Position numbers and translations under genes: made by a program
Notes under the pieces: generated by a model
Told to the model about the DNA's origin: nothing
The model's database searches: none
Seen by the model: the letters and a program-made list of their open reading frames with translations, nothing else
DNA from: Zonotrichia leucophrys gambelii
Lineage: Eukaryota; Chordata; Aves; Passeriformes; Passerellidae
Reading direction: 5' to 3'
DNA: 64,000 bases
Assembly: GCF_028769735.1 (NCBI RefSeq)
Contig: NC_088179.1
Span: 5,402,001-5,466,000, forward strand
Part shown: positions 12,021 to 23,330 of the stretch, piece by piece
Position numbering within the stretch: the stretch's first letter is position 1
Layout of the letters: each line of letters opens with the position of its first letter

Positions 12021-12505
12021 ACTTTGGCCTTGTTTTGATTCTCCAGGCACCTCCCTGAAGTAAATAAATGGTAATCAAGGGGTGAGGGGAGTGCTGAGCC
12101 GGCAGCTCCACAGTCATTAGAGGTGCACAGCTGGCACCGGTGCATCAATGCTGCCGAGCTCCAGGAATTTGCATATGAACATTATCAGGCTCCTGAAGCA
12201 ACAGATACCAGAGAAACTCGTGGCTCTGCCTGTCAGAGCCATCCTGGGGCACTGTGGGCTCCCCCAGTGACCCTGCTGTCCCTCCACAGAGTCTGGGGGA
12301 CACTGGTTGTTCGCCACCTGATGAATCCATCTGAGGTGGGTGAAGGAAATGCAGGACTGGGACCCTTTCCTTGCCAAGGCCAAACTCTTCCTCCTGAGAC
12401 TGAAGACCCAAGAGTGCCTCCATCCACATCTGTGGATTTCTCTTCATCCCTTCAAGTCCCAGGAATAGAATTACTGCCAGCAGGGCAGGTGTCACACACA
12501 GGATG
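12021..12505. other. Non-coding sequence, no gene seen
   Basis: Unique text with an exact octamer ATTTGCAT at 12167-12174. A frame of about 150 codons crosses it into the LTR and is not supported. Confidence 0.45.
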
Positions 12506-12889
12506 TGTGACGGAGTTCACAGGGGTCTTAGGAAGAGGGAAGAGACGAGGATCTCACTCTATGTTTCAGAAGGCTTGATTTATTATTTTATGATATATAT
12601 TATATTAAAACTATACTAAAAGAATAGAAGAAAGGATTTCATCAGAAGGCTAGCTAAGAATAGAATAAGAAAAGAATGATAACAAAGGCTTGTGACTCAG
12701 ACTGTCTGTCTGAGCCAGCTGACTGTTATTGGCCATTAATTAGAAACATTCACATGGCCAATCACAGATCCACCTGTTGCATTCCACAGCAGCAGATACT
12801 CATTGTTTACATTTTGTTCCTGATGCCTCTCAGCTTCTCAGGGGGAAAAATCCTAAGGAAAGGATTTTTCATAAAAGATGTCTGTGATA
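12506..12889 (-). mobile_element. Solo LTR, family 1, complete, no clear target duplication
   Basis: Reverse copy of the LTR at 8605: tgtgacggagttcac at the left (3' end), a polyadenylation signal on the minus strand at 12579-12584, and the 5' end at right (atgtctgtgata, eroded from TGTCACAGACAT). The bases just outside, AGGATG on the left and AGTGTG on the right, do not match well. The insertion may be old, or the LTR may come from recombination between different copies. Confidence 0.92.
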
Positions 12890-15272
12890 AGTGTGTGTTC
12901 CTTCTCACAGTTCAGAGCTCCACCACTGCACCCTCAGCCCTTGGAGCTAGATCCCCACTTCCCTCTCACCATCACCCTGAGCTGGAAGCTGTAAAAAAAG
13001 GAGGATTGCTGTGGCAGGGAGAAATCCCTGCCCCATCCTCCAAAACCAGTGCTCAGACAGGACTGCAGGAGCTTGAGGGGACACAGTGCTCCCTGAAGGA
13101 ACAGGATGGGCTGGAGCTGTGGGAGCTGCCATCAGTCACTGTGTGATGAGCTGCCTGTCAGAGCTGTGCCTGAGAGACAGCTCTGCCCTCCTTTCCCTGC
13201 CTTCCTCGCCCTGCTGGGCAGCACTGGGATGCAGGTGAGGGTGGGTGGGTGGTGTCAGTGCTGCTGGGAATCCCTGTGGCAGTGCCAGGAGAATCCAGGC
13301 ATCCAGAGCTGGCATGGCCATATCCGTGTGGGGACACTGGGGATGGGCTCAGAGGTTCTGCTCTGCTTCTCATGGCGAACAGCTGGAGTTTGGATGGGAG
13401 TCAGTAGCAGATCCCTGGCAGAGCTAATCCACAGGTAGGAAAGCTGAGGATCTGTCCCAGGGGCTGGAAGTAGCCACCCATCCCCTCCTCATGGCTCCAA
13501 GCACTCTCACTCACAGGCAAGGAGGGTGTGGGGAGAATGAGGAGTCTGTGCTCACTTTCCCAAGCAGAAATGAAAAAGGGAGGAAAGAAACGTGGAGACA
13601 AATCCCTCTCCTGTTGCATTTCCAGCTCCGTGCAGCCCACAAACATCTGCCTGTTAATGGGATGGCTGGAGTCACTGACACCTCCTGGCAGCTCTGCCCC
13701 CACCACAGCTCTGCTTTTATTTCCAGGCCTCACCAGATATAACCTCTCCAGCAGCACAGGAGAGGCTTAAAAAATAATTGGACCAAGTGGGAAATGAAGC
13801 CCTTGCCTTCCTAAATCTGCCAGGGTCTCGTGGGAGCAGGGAGCAGGCAGGAGCCCCAGCTGGGAGATCTGGAGCCACCAGCAGCAGCAGGGCAGGGACC
13901 CTGTTGGCCAGGGAGCATCAGGAGAACGGCAGCCACTGCACAACAGCAGCTCCCTGACCTCAATTTTCTCCGTGGAGAAAAGAGCAGGTCAAGTGGAAAG
14001 TGCTTAAGGAGGAAATTTGTTTCCTTCCAGCCAGGGAGTCGGGAAGATAGGCGGCTGTTGCGTGTGCTGGAATAAACCAAATTAATTTTGTGCTGTGTGC
14101 CGGCTCGAGGAGCTGAGGGCAAGGCAGGGAAGATAATGGACTTTGATGTTTTACTTGAACTCAACAAAACACCTGGCAAGAAGCAGGGACTCGCTACAAC
14201 AGCAGCTCCAAACGCTCCTAACCCAGGCAACTGCTGCCTTTTGTTTTCTTTCTTTCCAATCTAATCCTGAGCATTTACCGGGCTGGTTCATATTGCCAGT
14301 GGAATAAAAGGTGCATTGTGAAAGGGAGAGGGAAACAAGAGGCTTTAACAACTTCCTTTGCTTCCCCCGAAAGCCTTGTGGCATCCGTCTCCTGCAAGGC
14401 ACAGCCCCAGGTGAGAGCCCCGTGGTGAGGGATGGTGGCCCCGGGTGCCATGGGGATGGGGAGCACCCAGAGAGGGATTAGAGCCGTGTCTTTCTGACAG
14501 ATTTCTTCCAAACTGCTTCATCTTCCTGCTGCTGCAACAGGGGCAGGAAGGTCCCTGAATCCTGAGCACTGCTATCCTGTTAAAAATGTCACTGTCAACA
14601 TCATCTTCCTCTGCCGCCTCATTTTCTGCCTCTCTGTCATCCCTGCCAGCTCTGCATCAGACTCCAGTTCCCTGAACCACCCTCAGCATGGATTTCTTTT
14701 ATTTCTGGGGGGGTCTAGAGATACCTGCCAAGCCTATCCTTGCTCCTGTTTCCCAGTTTTGGGATAAGAACAGGCACAAACTCTTCCAAGTCTTCCCATA
14801 AACACAACTTTCAAGTCAGGCTGGAACAAAAGTGACAGCACTCTCCTAATGCCAGCTGCTAAAAATACATTCTGTGCTTGATAATTGAATGTGAGATGAA
14901 AAGTGAGTTTTAAGCAGAAGTAAGAGCTGCCTATTTCTGGCAAATTCCCAACTCCCCCAGTCCCCTGTGGAGTGTCAGTGCATATCAATATCGTCTGCCT
15001 GGAAAATTTGCATTTTGGGGAGCTGGCAGGTGTTGCTGAGTAGGGTTTTGGATTTAACTGGGAGAGATTTTGGGCTGCCAGGTAGTAAACACCATCCCTG
15101 TGGAGCTGGGGGTGCCCCAGAGCTTCTCCCTGCCCTGCTTGTATCTGCTCCATCCAGTGGCAAAACGCCCTGTGCCATTTCCCACGGATGCAGGAGAAGC
15201 TCCCTGCTTGGGATCCTAAACCCAGCACACCCAGGGACAGCTTTCTGTGCCCCCAAAGCAGGAAGAGGGAGG
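12890..15272. other. Non-coding sequence, no gene seen
   Basis: A long repeat-poor interval. Positions 13830-14180 have retained CpGs and AATTAATTTTG-type AT-rich text that could be conserved. A minus frame of 253 codons (14734-15495) runs into CR1 DNA at both ends and shows no recognisable domain. An exact octamer is at 15006-15013. Confidence 0.5.
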
Positions 15273-15360
15273 AGAACCACAGCATTGGGGTTGGGAGGAC
15301 CATAAAGCTCATCTCATTCCAGCTCCTTGCTGAGGACAGGGACACTTTCTGCCAGACCCA
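15273..15360 (-). mobile_element. Possible eroded CR1 3' fragment
   Basis: The string ggggttgggaggaccataaa followed by gctcatctcattccagctcc and gacagggacactttc resembles the reverse CR1 terminus. Too short and eroded to be certain. Confidence 0.5.
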
Positions 15361-15439
15361 TTGCCCAGAGCTTTTTTCCATCCTTGGCATGGATTTGTCC
15401 CTTTTCCCCAAAAGCAGGGAGCTCCTGGTGCAGGATGTT

Positions 15440-15620
15440 AATTTAGGATGTATTCCATTGGAAGGGGCTGCCCAAGGAAGTGGTGTAGTCCCCATCCCTG
15501 GAGATGTCCAACGAACTCATGGACATGGCACTCAGAGCTCTGGGATGGTGACGAGGTGGGGATTGAGCAAAAATTGGATTTCATGACCGTGGAGGTCTCT
15601 CTAAATTATTCTATTCCATG
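15440..15620 (+). mobile_element. CR1 LINE 3' fragment
   Basis: Plus-orientation CR1: ggaaggggctgcccaaggaa, ccccatccctggagatgtcc, gacatggcactcagagctct and a decayed terminus around tattctattccatgg. Confidence 0.85.
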
Positions 15621-16349
15621 GGTAATAACCAAATTCCTGAGCAAAGACAGGTTTCCATTTTTGATGGCCAAACCTAAGCATTCCAGGACATTCATATAAA
15701 TTGGTGGCTGTGTAAGAAGGGCTTCCAGGATACTTTGAGGAAAATTTCCAGGATAACTTCCCATCATTATTTACACATCTGCAGATCAATAAAACATGTT
15801 ATTCTGGCAAAACCTTTATTCCCCCCAACCTGATTTTGCCTAGTTCACCACCTCATTCCAATGCATGGGTGCACCTCTGTGGTTGGAATTGGGAAGGGGG
15901 AGCTCACTGGCTTTGTCTTTCTTCCCACATCAAGGCTTTGCAGCCAACCAATGAAATGCAGTCCCACAAATGTTCTGGATTAGGTAATGCTTTAAATTTG
16001 CATTTTATCTGCTAAAAATAGGGGATCTTCTTCATTTTCCCTCACATTGCTGGTTGGAACGTGATGAAATGCCTAAGGAGAAGCTGATTCTGAGATGTGT
16101 CCTCACCAAAGTGAGCAGGGTTGAGTGTCCCAGGAGCCCCACAGGGGTGGGTGGCAGGAAGGGTGGCAGAGTTTCCCCCCATGAACCTCCTGGGCACAGT
16201 TCCCTTTGCTTTTTGATGCCTGCAAGGTCTGTGGAGGTGCTGGGACCTCACCTGTGACTCAGGGAAAGAATTTTTCCCTGTCTTGTGTTATGGAGCTTTT
16301 GGGGTCTGGAGGCCAGGAGAGGGATTTCTGTACAGATCCCAACCCTGTG
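15621..16349. other. Non-coding sequence, no gene seen
   Basis: Unique text, AT-rich to 16050, with an exact octamer ATTTGCAT at 15996-16003. No gene recognised. Confidence 0.5.
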
Positions 16350-16918
16350 CTGGGCTGATCCCAGGGTGGGCAGCAGGAAAGGGGTTGGGATTGTGCCCCT
16401 CTGCCCTGCTCAGGTGAGACCCCACCTGCAGAGCTGCCCCAGCCCTGGGGCCCAGCACAGGAAGGAGCTGGAGCTGCTGGAGAGAGCCCAGAGGAGGCAC
16501 CAGGGTGAGCAGAGGGATGGAGCAGCTCTGCTGGGAGGAAAGGCTGGCACAGCTGGGAGTGCTCACCTGGAGGAGAGAAGGCTCCAGAGAGATTTTATAG
16601 AGGACTTTCAAGAGGGCTTTCAAGAAAGATGAAGAGACTTTTTACCAGGACTCGTAGTACCAGGACAAGGGGGAATGGCTTCCCACTGACGGAGGGGAGA
16701 AATAGATGGGATATTAGGAATTAATTCTTCCTTGGGAGGGTGCTGAGACCCTGACAGAGGGTGCCCAGAGAAGCTGTGGCTGCCTCTGGATCTCTGGAAG
16801 TGTCCAAGGCCAGGTTGGACAGGGCTTGGAGTAACCTGGGATAGTGGGAAGTGTCCCTGCCACGGGGTGGGATGGGATGGACTTTAAGATCCCTCCAACC
16901 CAAACCATTCCATGATTC
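16350..16918 (+). mobile_element. CR1 LINE fragment reaching the end of the RT frame (~570 bp)
   Basis: The longest CR1 copy here. Positions 16380-16600 translate, with disruptions, to the C-terminal end of the CR1 reverse-transcriptase protein: a VRPHLQSC block, then RKELELLERAQRR and a degraded EERRLQRDFI. The 3' UTR follows (gggatattaggaattaattc, gtgcccagagaagctgtggc) and a terminal accattccatgattc. The polymerase core is absent, so the copy cannot encode an active enzyme. Confidence 0.93.
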
Positions 16919-17480
16919 CTTCTGCAATTAATGAGATTTCAAGGTGATGGCACTCACTCTCCTAAGTCACTTTTACACATGGATGTGCCCAGTGTGAGCC
17001 ATGAGAGATGAGCCTGGTTTGGAAGTTGCCCTCAGCCAGGCTGGGGTCCCTTCCCCTTGTCTGTGTGACTGCAGCAATGATTTCAGAGGCTGCTGCAGCT
17101 CTGCCTTCCACACCATAAATCCTTGGAGCAGTTCATCCAGCTGAACCTTAAAGCTGACTGCTTCTCTTTATGGAGATCCCTCACATTTTTCATTGCCTTT
17201 GCATCAGACCTCATCAGTCCCACTCTCCTGCCAGAATATGAAGTGCCAGGAAAAATCTGATCTCTTTGGAGCTGACAATAATTATGGCAAATAAATCTGT
17301 CACTTCCAGACAAGTGTCAGTGTCCCCTGTTCCAGTGCAGTGGACAGAAGTACTGTCCAGGAAAGGAACTGCTCATCTGATCTCTACTATTAGCCTTTAG
17401 CTTTTTGGAATAAAAGTAAATCTGCCTTTCCCTGGGGATTTCTGTTTATTTCACACAAAGGTTTGCTTGATAGTCCATAT
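16919..17480. other. Non-coding sequence, no gene seen
   Basis: Unique text lying between two CR1 tails. Nothing recognised. Confidence 0.5.
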
Positions 17481-17674
17481 CATGGAATCCCGGGATGGTT
17501 TGGGTTGGGAGAGACCTTAAAGCCCATCCAGTCCCACCCCTGCCATGGCAGGGACACCTTCCACTGTCCCAGGTTGCTCCAAGCCCTGTCCAGCCTGGTC
17601 TTGGACACTTCCAGGGATCCAGGGGCAGCCACAGCTTCTCTGGGCACCTGTGCCAGAGCCTCAGCACCTCACAG
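17481..17674 (-). mobile_element. CR1 LINE 3' fragment
   Basis: Reverse-orientation CR1: tcatggaatcccgggatggt at the 3' end, ttccactgtcccaggttgct, gggatccaggggcagccaca, truncated after ctcagcacctcaca. A well-kept copy of the common subgroup. Confidence 0.95.
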
Positions 17675-18290
17675 TAAAGATCTGCCTTGAATCCAATTCC
17701 ATGGATTAAAAAAAACTCCAGCACAATCCTAGAGCCTCCCTGATAATTCCCAGAGGACTTTAAATAATGTCCTGGACACACGTTCCTGGTGGCAGCAATG
17801 GCCTCAGGAGGACACCCATCCTTTTTATCTCTTCATTTTCTCCATCAGTTTCTATCCTGTAAGTTTTTATCCCATTCAATCCTCCAAGTACTCCCAATCT
17901 TGTCCTGTTAGGAGTGTGTGGCATTGTGGTTGCAAACACCCAGCTGTGGCCTTTCCCAAGCAGGGAAAGCAGGAGTGGGGCTCTGCTTGTGGATGCAGAG
18001 CCCAGTGCCTCTACACAGAGCCAGGTAATGAGAAAGGAGATGGATCTCTCCCTCTGGAAAGAAATGCCTTGAAAATCCTCCCTGCATGAGGTGTTGGTGT
18101 GCATTATTTCCAGAGTTTCTATCCATGGTGGAACCAGCACAGCAGCCTCCAGCTGATCACACGGGGCACAGGGGAGATTTGTTCAGAGTCTGAAGGTTCA
18201 GTAATTATTTAATAAAGAAGAGGAGACTCAATGCCAGCAGCTCAGGCTCTGAGCTGGAAATCCTGAGCAGAAAGATAAATTGTCTGAGCT
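17675..18290. other. Non-coding sequence, no gene seen
   Basis: Unique text. Minus frames up to 126 codons have no recognisable domain. Confidence 0.45.
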
Positions 18291-18495
18291 AAAAAATCCT
18301 TCCCAGTGAGGGTGGGCAGGCCCTGGCACAGGGTGCCCAGAGCAGCTGTGGTTGCCCCTGGATGTGTCCAAGACCAGGTTGGACAGGGCTTGGAGCAACC
18401 TGGGACAGTGGAAGGTGTCCCTGTCCATGGCAGGGGTGGGATTGAATGGGCTTTAAGGTCCTTTCCAACCCACATTGTTTTGGGATTCCATGACT
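18291..18495 (+). mobile_element. CR1 LINE 3' fragment
   Basis: Plus-orientation CR1 3' UTR with the gtgcccagagcagctgtggt, ggttggacagggcttggagc and gggctttaaggtcctttcca blocks and a terminal gggattccatgac. A short deletion removed part of the ctggaagtgtccaag block. Confidence 0.95.
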
Positions 18496-18865
18496 CTAAT
18501 ATGAAGCAGCATCACACCTCTCTGAGCTGCTGGAACTGAACCATCACCAATCTACTGAAATCTGAGTTTGTGCCCCCTGTATGGTGAGCAAAACTGGCCT
18601 TGGGGGTGGCAAAGGAGTGGCTTTCATAGGTTTAGTGATGCTTGAGAGGCAAACCAGCAATCAGGCAGACAAGTTCCACTGAGAGAGATGGGAGCAGCAG
18701 TCCCAGCGTGACCGCAGCAGATAAGAGTGGGAGAGAGCGGAGTGTGATGGTGGCATTTCATCCTTGGTTAATGGTGCATTTCCCTGCATCTGGGCCTCAG
18801 ACACTGTAACACACAGATCTCTCCTCTCCTAGAGCTACTGGATTAGGCTGCACAGGTCTGGAACT
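18496..18865. other. Short non-coding interval
   Basis: No repeat or gene recognised. A small CpG-bearing stretch lies near 18700-18750. Confidence 0.4.
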
Positions 18866-19208
18866 CCAAGGAAAAGGAGGCTCAGGGGGGGCCTTTTCAC
18901 TCTCACAACTCCTGACAGGAGGGGACAGCTGGGGTGTCAGGCTCTGCTCCCAGGGAACAGGGACAGGAGGAGAGGAAACGGCCTCAACAGGTTTAGATTG
19001 GGAATTGGGGAAAATTTCTTCACCAAAAGGGCTGCCAAGCCCTGAAACAGGCTGCCAAAGGAAGTGATGGAATAACTGTCCCTGGAGATGTTTGAAAGCT
19101 GTGTGGACGTGGCACTTGGAGACATGGTTTAGTGGTGGTCTTGGCAGTGCTGGGTTAATGTTTGGAGTCAATGACTTTGGAGGGCTTTTCCAACCTAATG
19201 ATTCTGTG

Positions 19209-19210
<2 letters not shown>
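18866..19210 (+). mobile_element. CR1 LINE 3' fragment, ~345 bp
   Basis: Plus-orientation CR1 of the subgroup with caggaggggacagctggggt, ccctggagatgtttgaaagc, ggtttagtggtggtcttggc and an intact terminus gattctgtgat. The (TAA)n microsatellite starts immediately after it. Confidence 0.95.

Positions 19211-19266
<56 letters not shown>
19211..19266. repeat. (TAA)n microsatellite, ~18 units
   Basis: An uninterrupted 56-bp run of TAA/ATA units, directly joined to the terminal octamer of the CR1 copy to its left. Length and purity suggest a currently variable locus. Confidence 0.97.
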
Positions 19267-19267
<1 letters not shown>

Positions 19268-19380
19268 TATTTTCCCCCTCAGGCCATGAGATAACTCATC
19301 ACCACTCCCCTGTGCAAGGCATCATTTGGAAGCTGAGTTGGGCTCAGTTGGGCTGCAGTTGGGCTTTGTGGGTCTCCTGG

Positions 19381-19585
19381 CTGTGCCAGGGGAGGGTCAG
19401 GCTGAAAATCAGGGAAAATTCCTTCCCTAAAAGAGTGGTCAGATATTCTCCCCAGCATAGCGGTGGAGGCAAGCATGGAGTTAACAACACCAACGCTGTG
19501 GGTTTGATCCCAGAACAGGCCATTCCCTGAAGGGTTGGACTGGGTGATCCTGGTGGGTCCCTTCCCACTCAGAATATTCTGTGAA
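19381..19585 (+). mobile_element. CR1 LINE 3' fragment, diverged
   Basis: Plus-orientation CR1: ctgtgccaggggagggtcag, agggaaaattccttcccta, a diverged middle, then ggttggactgggtgatcctg and ggtcccttcccactcagaat. A further scrap of CR1-like text may follow at 19638-19700. Confidence 0.8.
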
Positions 19586-20781
19586 ACCTGTGGCTGTGGA
19601 TTCTGTGACGTTTTCAGCACTCATGGGTTCAGCACTTGGGGCCATGGCTCAGTGGTGAACAGAGAAGTGCTGGCCTCACAGACCTTGGAGGTATTTCTCA
19701 CCATTTCTGTAAAACTGCCTGAACACTCACTCCCATCCAAGCCAGCAGCTCTGGGGCTTGGCATGGACACACCAAGGAGCCTCCTTGGGAGAAGGGCATA
19801 TCAGCTGTGGTGATTCCCAGCTGATCCCAGCCCTCAGGACAGGCTTTCCTATCACAGAGGAATGGCTGGAACCAAGCCCCATTGGGCTGTGTGACCCCTT
19901 GGCAGTGGGAGGTGCAGTTTTCCCAAAGGCACCGCACATATTCCCTGTGTCCCAGCCCTCTGCTCCCTGTGAGGATTGATGCCTCTCGTGGTGCCAGTGC
20001 TTAGAAGTGTGCTGCTATTGATGCCTGGCTTTCTCTTACAACCCCCAAACATCTCCTTTTCCTTGGGCTCCCCTGAGCCCTCAGAATGGGAATTGTTCTG
20101 AGTAATCTCACTGCATTTCCTTGCAGCTTCTCTGTTTGCTTCCTGCCATATTTACAGTCAAAATCCAAGAATTCTGCTCAAAAAAAAAAAAAAAAAAATT
20201 CCCTCCTTTGTCGACATCCTCCCCAAATAACCACGTGAGCAAATGGAATGTGTCTGGGAGCACATTGGAATTTGATGGGATTTGCTGAGCATTAGGCTTC
20301 TGCTGGCAATTAGCATAATCTGCCTCCTATCTCCTGCACAGGAATGATTACTGAGAAATGTGTCTTCTCAAGGTTTTTTTTAATCCTGAAAAAGCAAGTG
20401 GAGCACTGGCATATTTATGGCTCCTGCTGAGTTCCTGACTGTTTGGGTTAGGATAAGGACTATTTCCCTCTTGGAGTGCTGTGTGCAAGTCCCGTGCAGG
20501 AATCTGGGCTGTGTGCCAGCTCTCTGCAATGACCTGGAGGGGAGGGAGAGCACAATTTCAGGAACAGCAATCACTGTTTTATGCCAAAGGCAGAGGTAAA
20601 ACCCCAATCCCAGTGCTCCCAGGGCTGTGTCTTTCACTGTGAGCTGTGCTTGTGGCATCACAAAAGCCACGCTCCTGGGAACAGCTCCTTGGAGAAGGAA
20701 GGAGCTACTGCCCACCCCACACCCAGGAATCTTCTTTTGGTGCAAATCCCACCTGTATTGCTCGAGAAAGCCAGCACTGCC
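19586..20781. other. Non-coding sequence, no gene seen
   Basis: Unique text with a poly(A) run at 20180-20198. The 20200-20345 stretch has retained CpGs, a CACGTG E-box and CAATTAGCATAA, and may be conserved. Confidence 0.5.
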
Positions 20782-21166
20782 TGTCACACACAACTTTTAT
20801 GGAAAATCCTTTCCTTAAGATTTTTCCTCTTGAGAAGCTGAGAGGCCTCAAGAACAAAATGTAAACGATGGTTATCTACTGCTGTGGAATGCAACAGGTG
20901 CATCTGTGATTGGTCTCATGTGGCTGTTTCTAATTAATGGCCAATCACAGTCAGCTGGCTCGGACAGAGAACCGAGCTACAAACCTTTGCTATAATTTTT
21001 TTTCTATTTTATTCTTAGCTAGCCTTCTGATGAAATCTTTTCTTCTATTCTTTTAGTATAGTTTTAATGTAATATATATCATAAAATAATAAATGAAGCC
21101 TTCTGAAACATGGAGTCAGATCCTCATCTCTTCCCTCATCCAAGAACCCCTGTGAACACCATCGCA
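20782..21166 (+). mobile_element. Solo LTR, family 1, complete (385 bp)
   Basis: From TGTCACACACAACT to ATCGCA, flanked by an exact 6-bp duplication ACTGCC at 20776-20781 and 21167-21172. Polyadenylation signal AATAAA at 21088-21093. Same length as the copy at 8605. The 3' end has decayed from GTCACA to ATCGCA. No retroviral interior adjoins it. Confidence 0.94.
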
Positions 21167-21563
21167 ACTGCCTGTCTGGAGATTTGGGCTGAACAAAACC
21201 AGCTCCCTTTTGATTTTGTTTGTCCTCCATTGGCTGTTGCTCCCTCTCTCACCCCACATCTCTCTCTTCCATTTAAGCTGCAAATTCATTGGAGCCAATG
21301 TTCCCCCTAGGAGGACACAGCCCCTTCCACCACGGTGCTCTGTGTTATTTGCTGCCTCCTGGTGTGCCAACACAAGAAATAAATAATGGATCCTGTTGGG
21401 TTTGTTATTTCCCCCCCAAATAATTGTGGGAGCTTTCAGGAATTGTCCCTCTATTGTGTGGGGCAGCTGGAAAGTCAAACACTGAAGAAAGGCTGAGCAC
21501 AGACACCGCCAGGGCCAGCAGGAGAACGCTCTAGGAGCTCTGGGTGACCCCACCCTGCTTTTA
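21167..21563. other. Non-coding interval
   Basis: No repeat or gene recognised. Confidence 0.4.
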
Positions 21564-21928
21564 AAATCCCAGAATGGTTTGGATTGGAAGGGAGCTTAAT
21601 AATCATCTTGTTCCACCCCCTGCCATGGGCAGGGACACCTTCCACTATCCCAGGTTTCTCCAAGCTCTGTCCAGCCTGGCCTTGGGCACTGCCAGGGATC
21701 CAGGGGCAGCCACAGCTGCTCTGGGCACCCTGTGCCAGGGCCTCAGCACCCTCACAGCCAGGAATTCCATCCCAATAACCCACCTAACCCTGTCCTCTGG
21801 CAATTTGAAGCCATTCCACTCATTCTGTTCCCCAGAGCCTTGTCTGAAATTCCTCTCCAGCTGCCTTGGAGCCCCTTCAGGTCAGATCTCCCCAGAGCTT
21901 TCTCTTCTCCAGGCTGAAACCTCCTCAG
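21564..21928 (-). mobile_element. CR1 LINE 3' fragment, ~365 bp
   Basis: Reverse-orientation CR1 with the full run from cccagaatggtttggattgg at the 3' end through ccactatcccaggtttctcc and gggatccaggggcagccaca to ctcttctccaggctgaaacc, so it includes the whole 3' UTR. Confidence 0.95.
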
Positions 21929-23007
21929 GTAGGACAGAGAAGCTGCTGGACACAAACACCCAGCAGAGCTGGGAGGATCCAGGGGTTCCTGTGTTCCCTT
22001 CCTGAAGCCAGAGGGCTGTGGGAGAGCCTTGCCCATGGGTGCTGCTGCCTGCTCTGTCTCAGAGCTGTCACCCCTGGATGCTGGTTACCCTGCTCGGCAG
22101 GGAGCAGGGCTGGGAATGCTCTCTTTGCTCCCGGGGCTGGGTGAGTGATGCCCTCCAGTCGTTCCTGGTGGGTGTTTCACCATCAGGGAACAAGGGACAT
22201 GCTGCGGCCACACTCATCTGTCCCCCAAGCAGCCACCTCACTCCTGGCTGGCAGCAGGACAGAGTCCCCTCCCCTGCAGACAGGTGAGACATTAATGGGA
22301 CATTGAGGTGGCCAGGCAGGCGCCAGCCGTGCCTCTGATTTGCAGCTCTGGCTGGAAACCCCTACAGAGCGTGGGCCAGGCTTTATAAAATAAAAGCTAA
22401 TAAGAATCATAACAATTTTGCTTTCACTCTGTAGCCTGCAGCAAGCCAGGCACAACATGGGAATTGAGGAATAAAGGCCATCAACTTCCTGTGGCTCCCC
22501 TCCTACTACCTTTCTCTTCTTGCTCCAAATGGTTTTGAAAACATTGCTTTTTTCCCTTGCCTATTTCATTTCTGCAATGAAGTCATCAAACAAGATGACA
22601 GGGACTTTCTGAGACTCAAATCAATCAGCAAGTTTCTCTTTTGCTTTTTCTACTCAGGCAGGAAATAGGGGAATAAATTTTCCAAGTGTCCAAGGGAAGG
22701 GAAGGGGGCATTGCCTGGGTTGGCTCCAGTATGGGGAGGTGTAAGAGAACAGATGGAACTTCTGGACCTCATCAGAAATAAACAACCCCCTTACCATGTG
22801 TTTGTTCTGCTGAGAGAAGTTCCAGCAGGTCCCGAGGGTTGTCTGCTGTCCACTGGAAATAAAAGAGACATTCCAAGTGCATCCCATCTCCTGCCCTGGT
22901 TTGGCTTGGAAGGGAGTTGGGGTTTCTCCATGACTGGATGGATATTCCACTTTGGAATAAAAATCCATTCTAAATCATGTTCAAATCATGCCAGGTTCAA
23001 GCTCAAA
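21929..23007. other. Non-coding sequence, no gene seen
   Basis: Unique text. AT-rich around 22380-22680, mixed elsewhere. No coding or RNA feature supported. Confidence 0.45.
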
Positions 23008-23330
23008 TCATGGAATCACAGAATCATGGAATTTCCTGAGCTGGAAGGGACCCAAAGGGACCATCCAGTCCAACCCCTGGCCCTGCACAGACACCCCAAC
23101 AATCCCACTCTGGACATCCCTGAGAGCATTGTCCAAACCCTCCTGGAGCTCTGGCAGCCTTGGGACTGTGCCCATTCCCTGGGAACCTGTTCAGTGCCCC
23201 ATCACTTCTGGGGGAAAAACCTTTCCCTGATATCCAACCTAAATCCCCCTGACGCAGCTCCAGCCATTCCTGGGGTCCTGTCCCTGCTCCCAGACAGCAG
23301 AGATGGGAGTTGCCCCTCTGCCATCCCTCA
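23008..23330 (-). mobile_element. CR1 LINE 3' fragment, subgroup of 10103
   Basis: Reverse-orientation CR1 starting with two terminal octamers (tcatggaatcacagaatcat), then gagctggaagggacccaaag, acagacaccccaacaatccc and ggggaaaaacctttccctga. Collinear with the copy at 10103-10552. Confidence 0.94.

Noticed and set aside
14734..15495. A 253-codon minus-strand open frame
   Set aside because: It ends in CR1-derived text, overlaps frames on the other strand, and has no recognisable domain or splice context.
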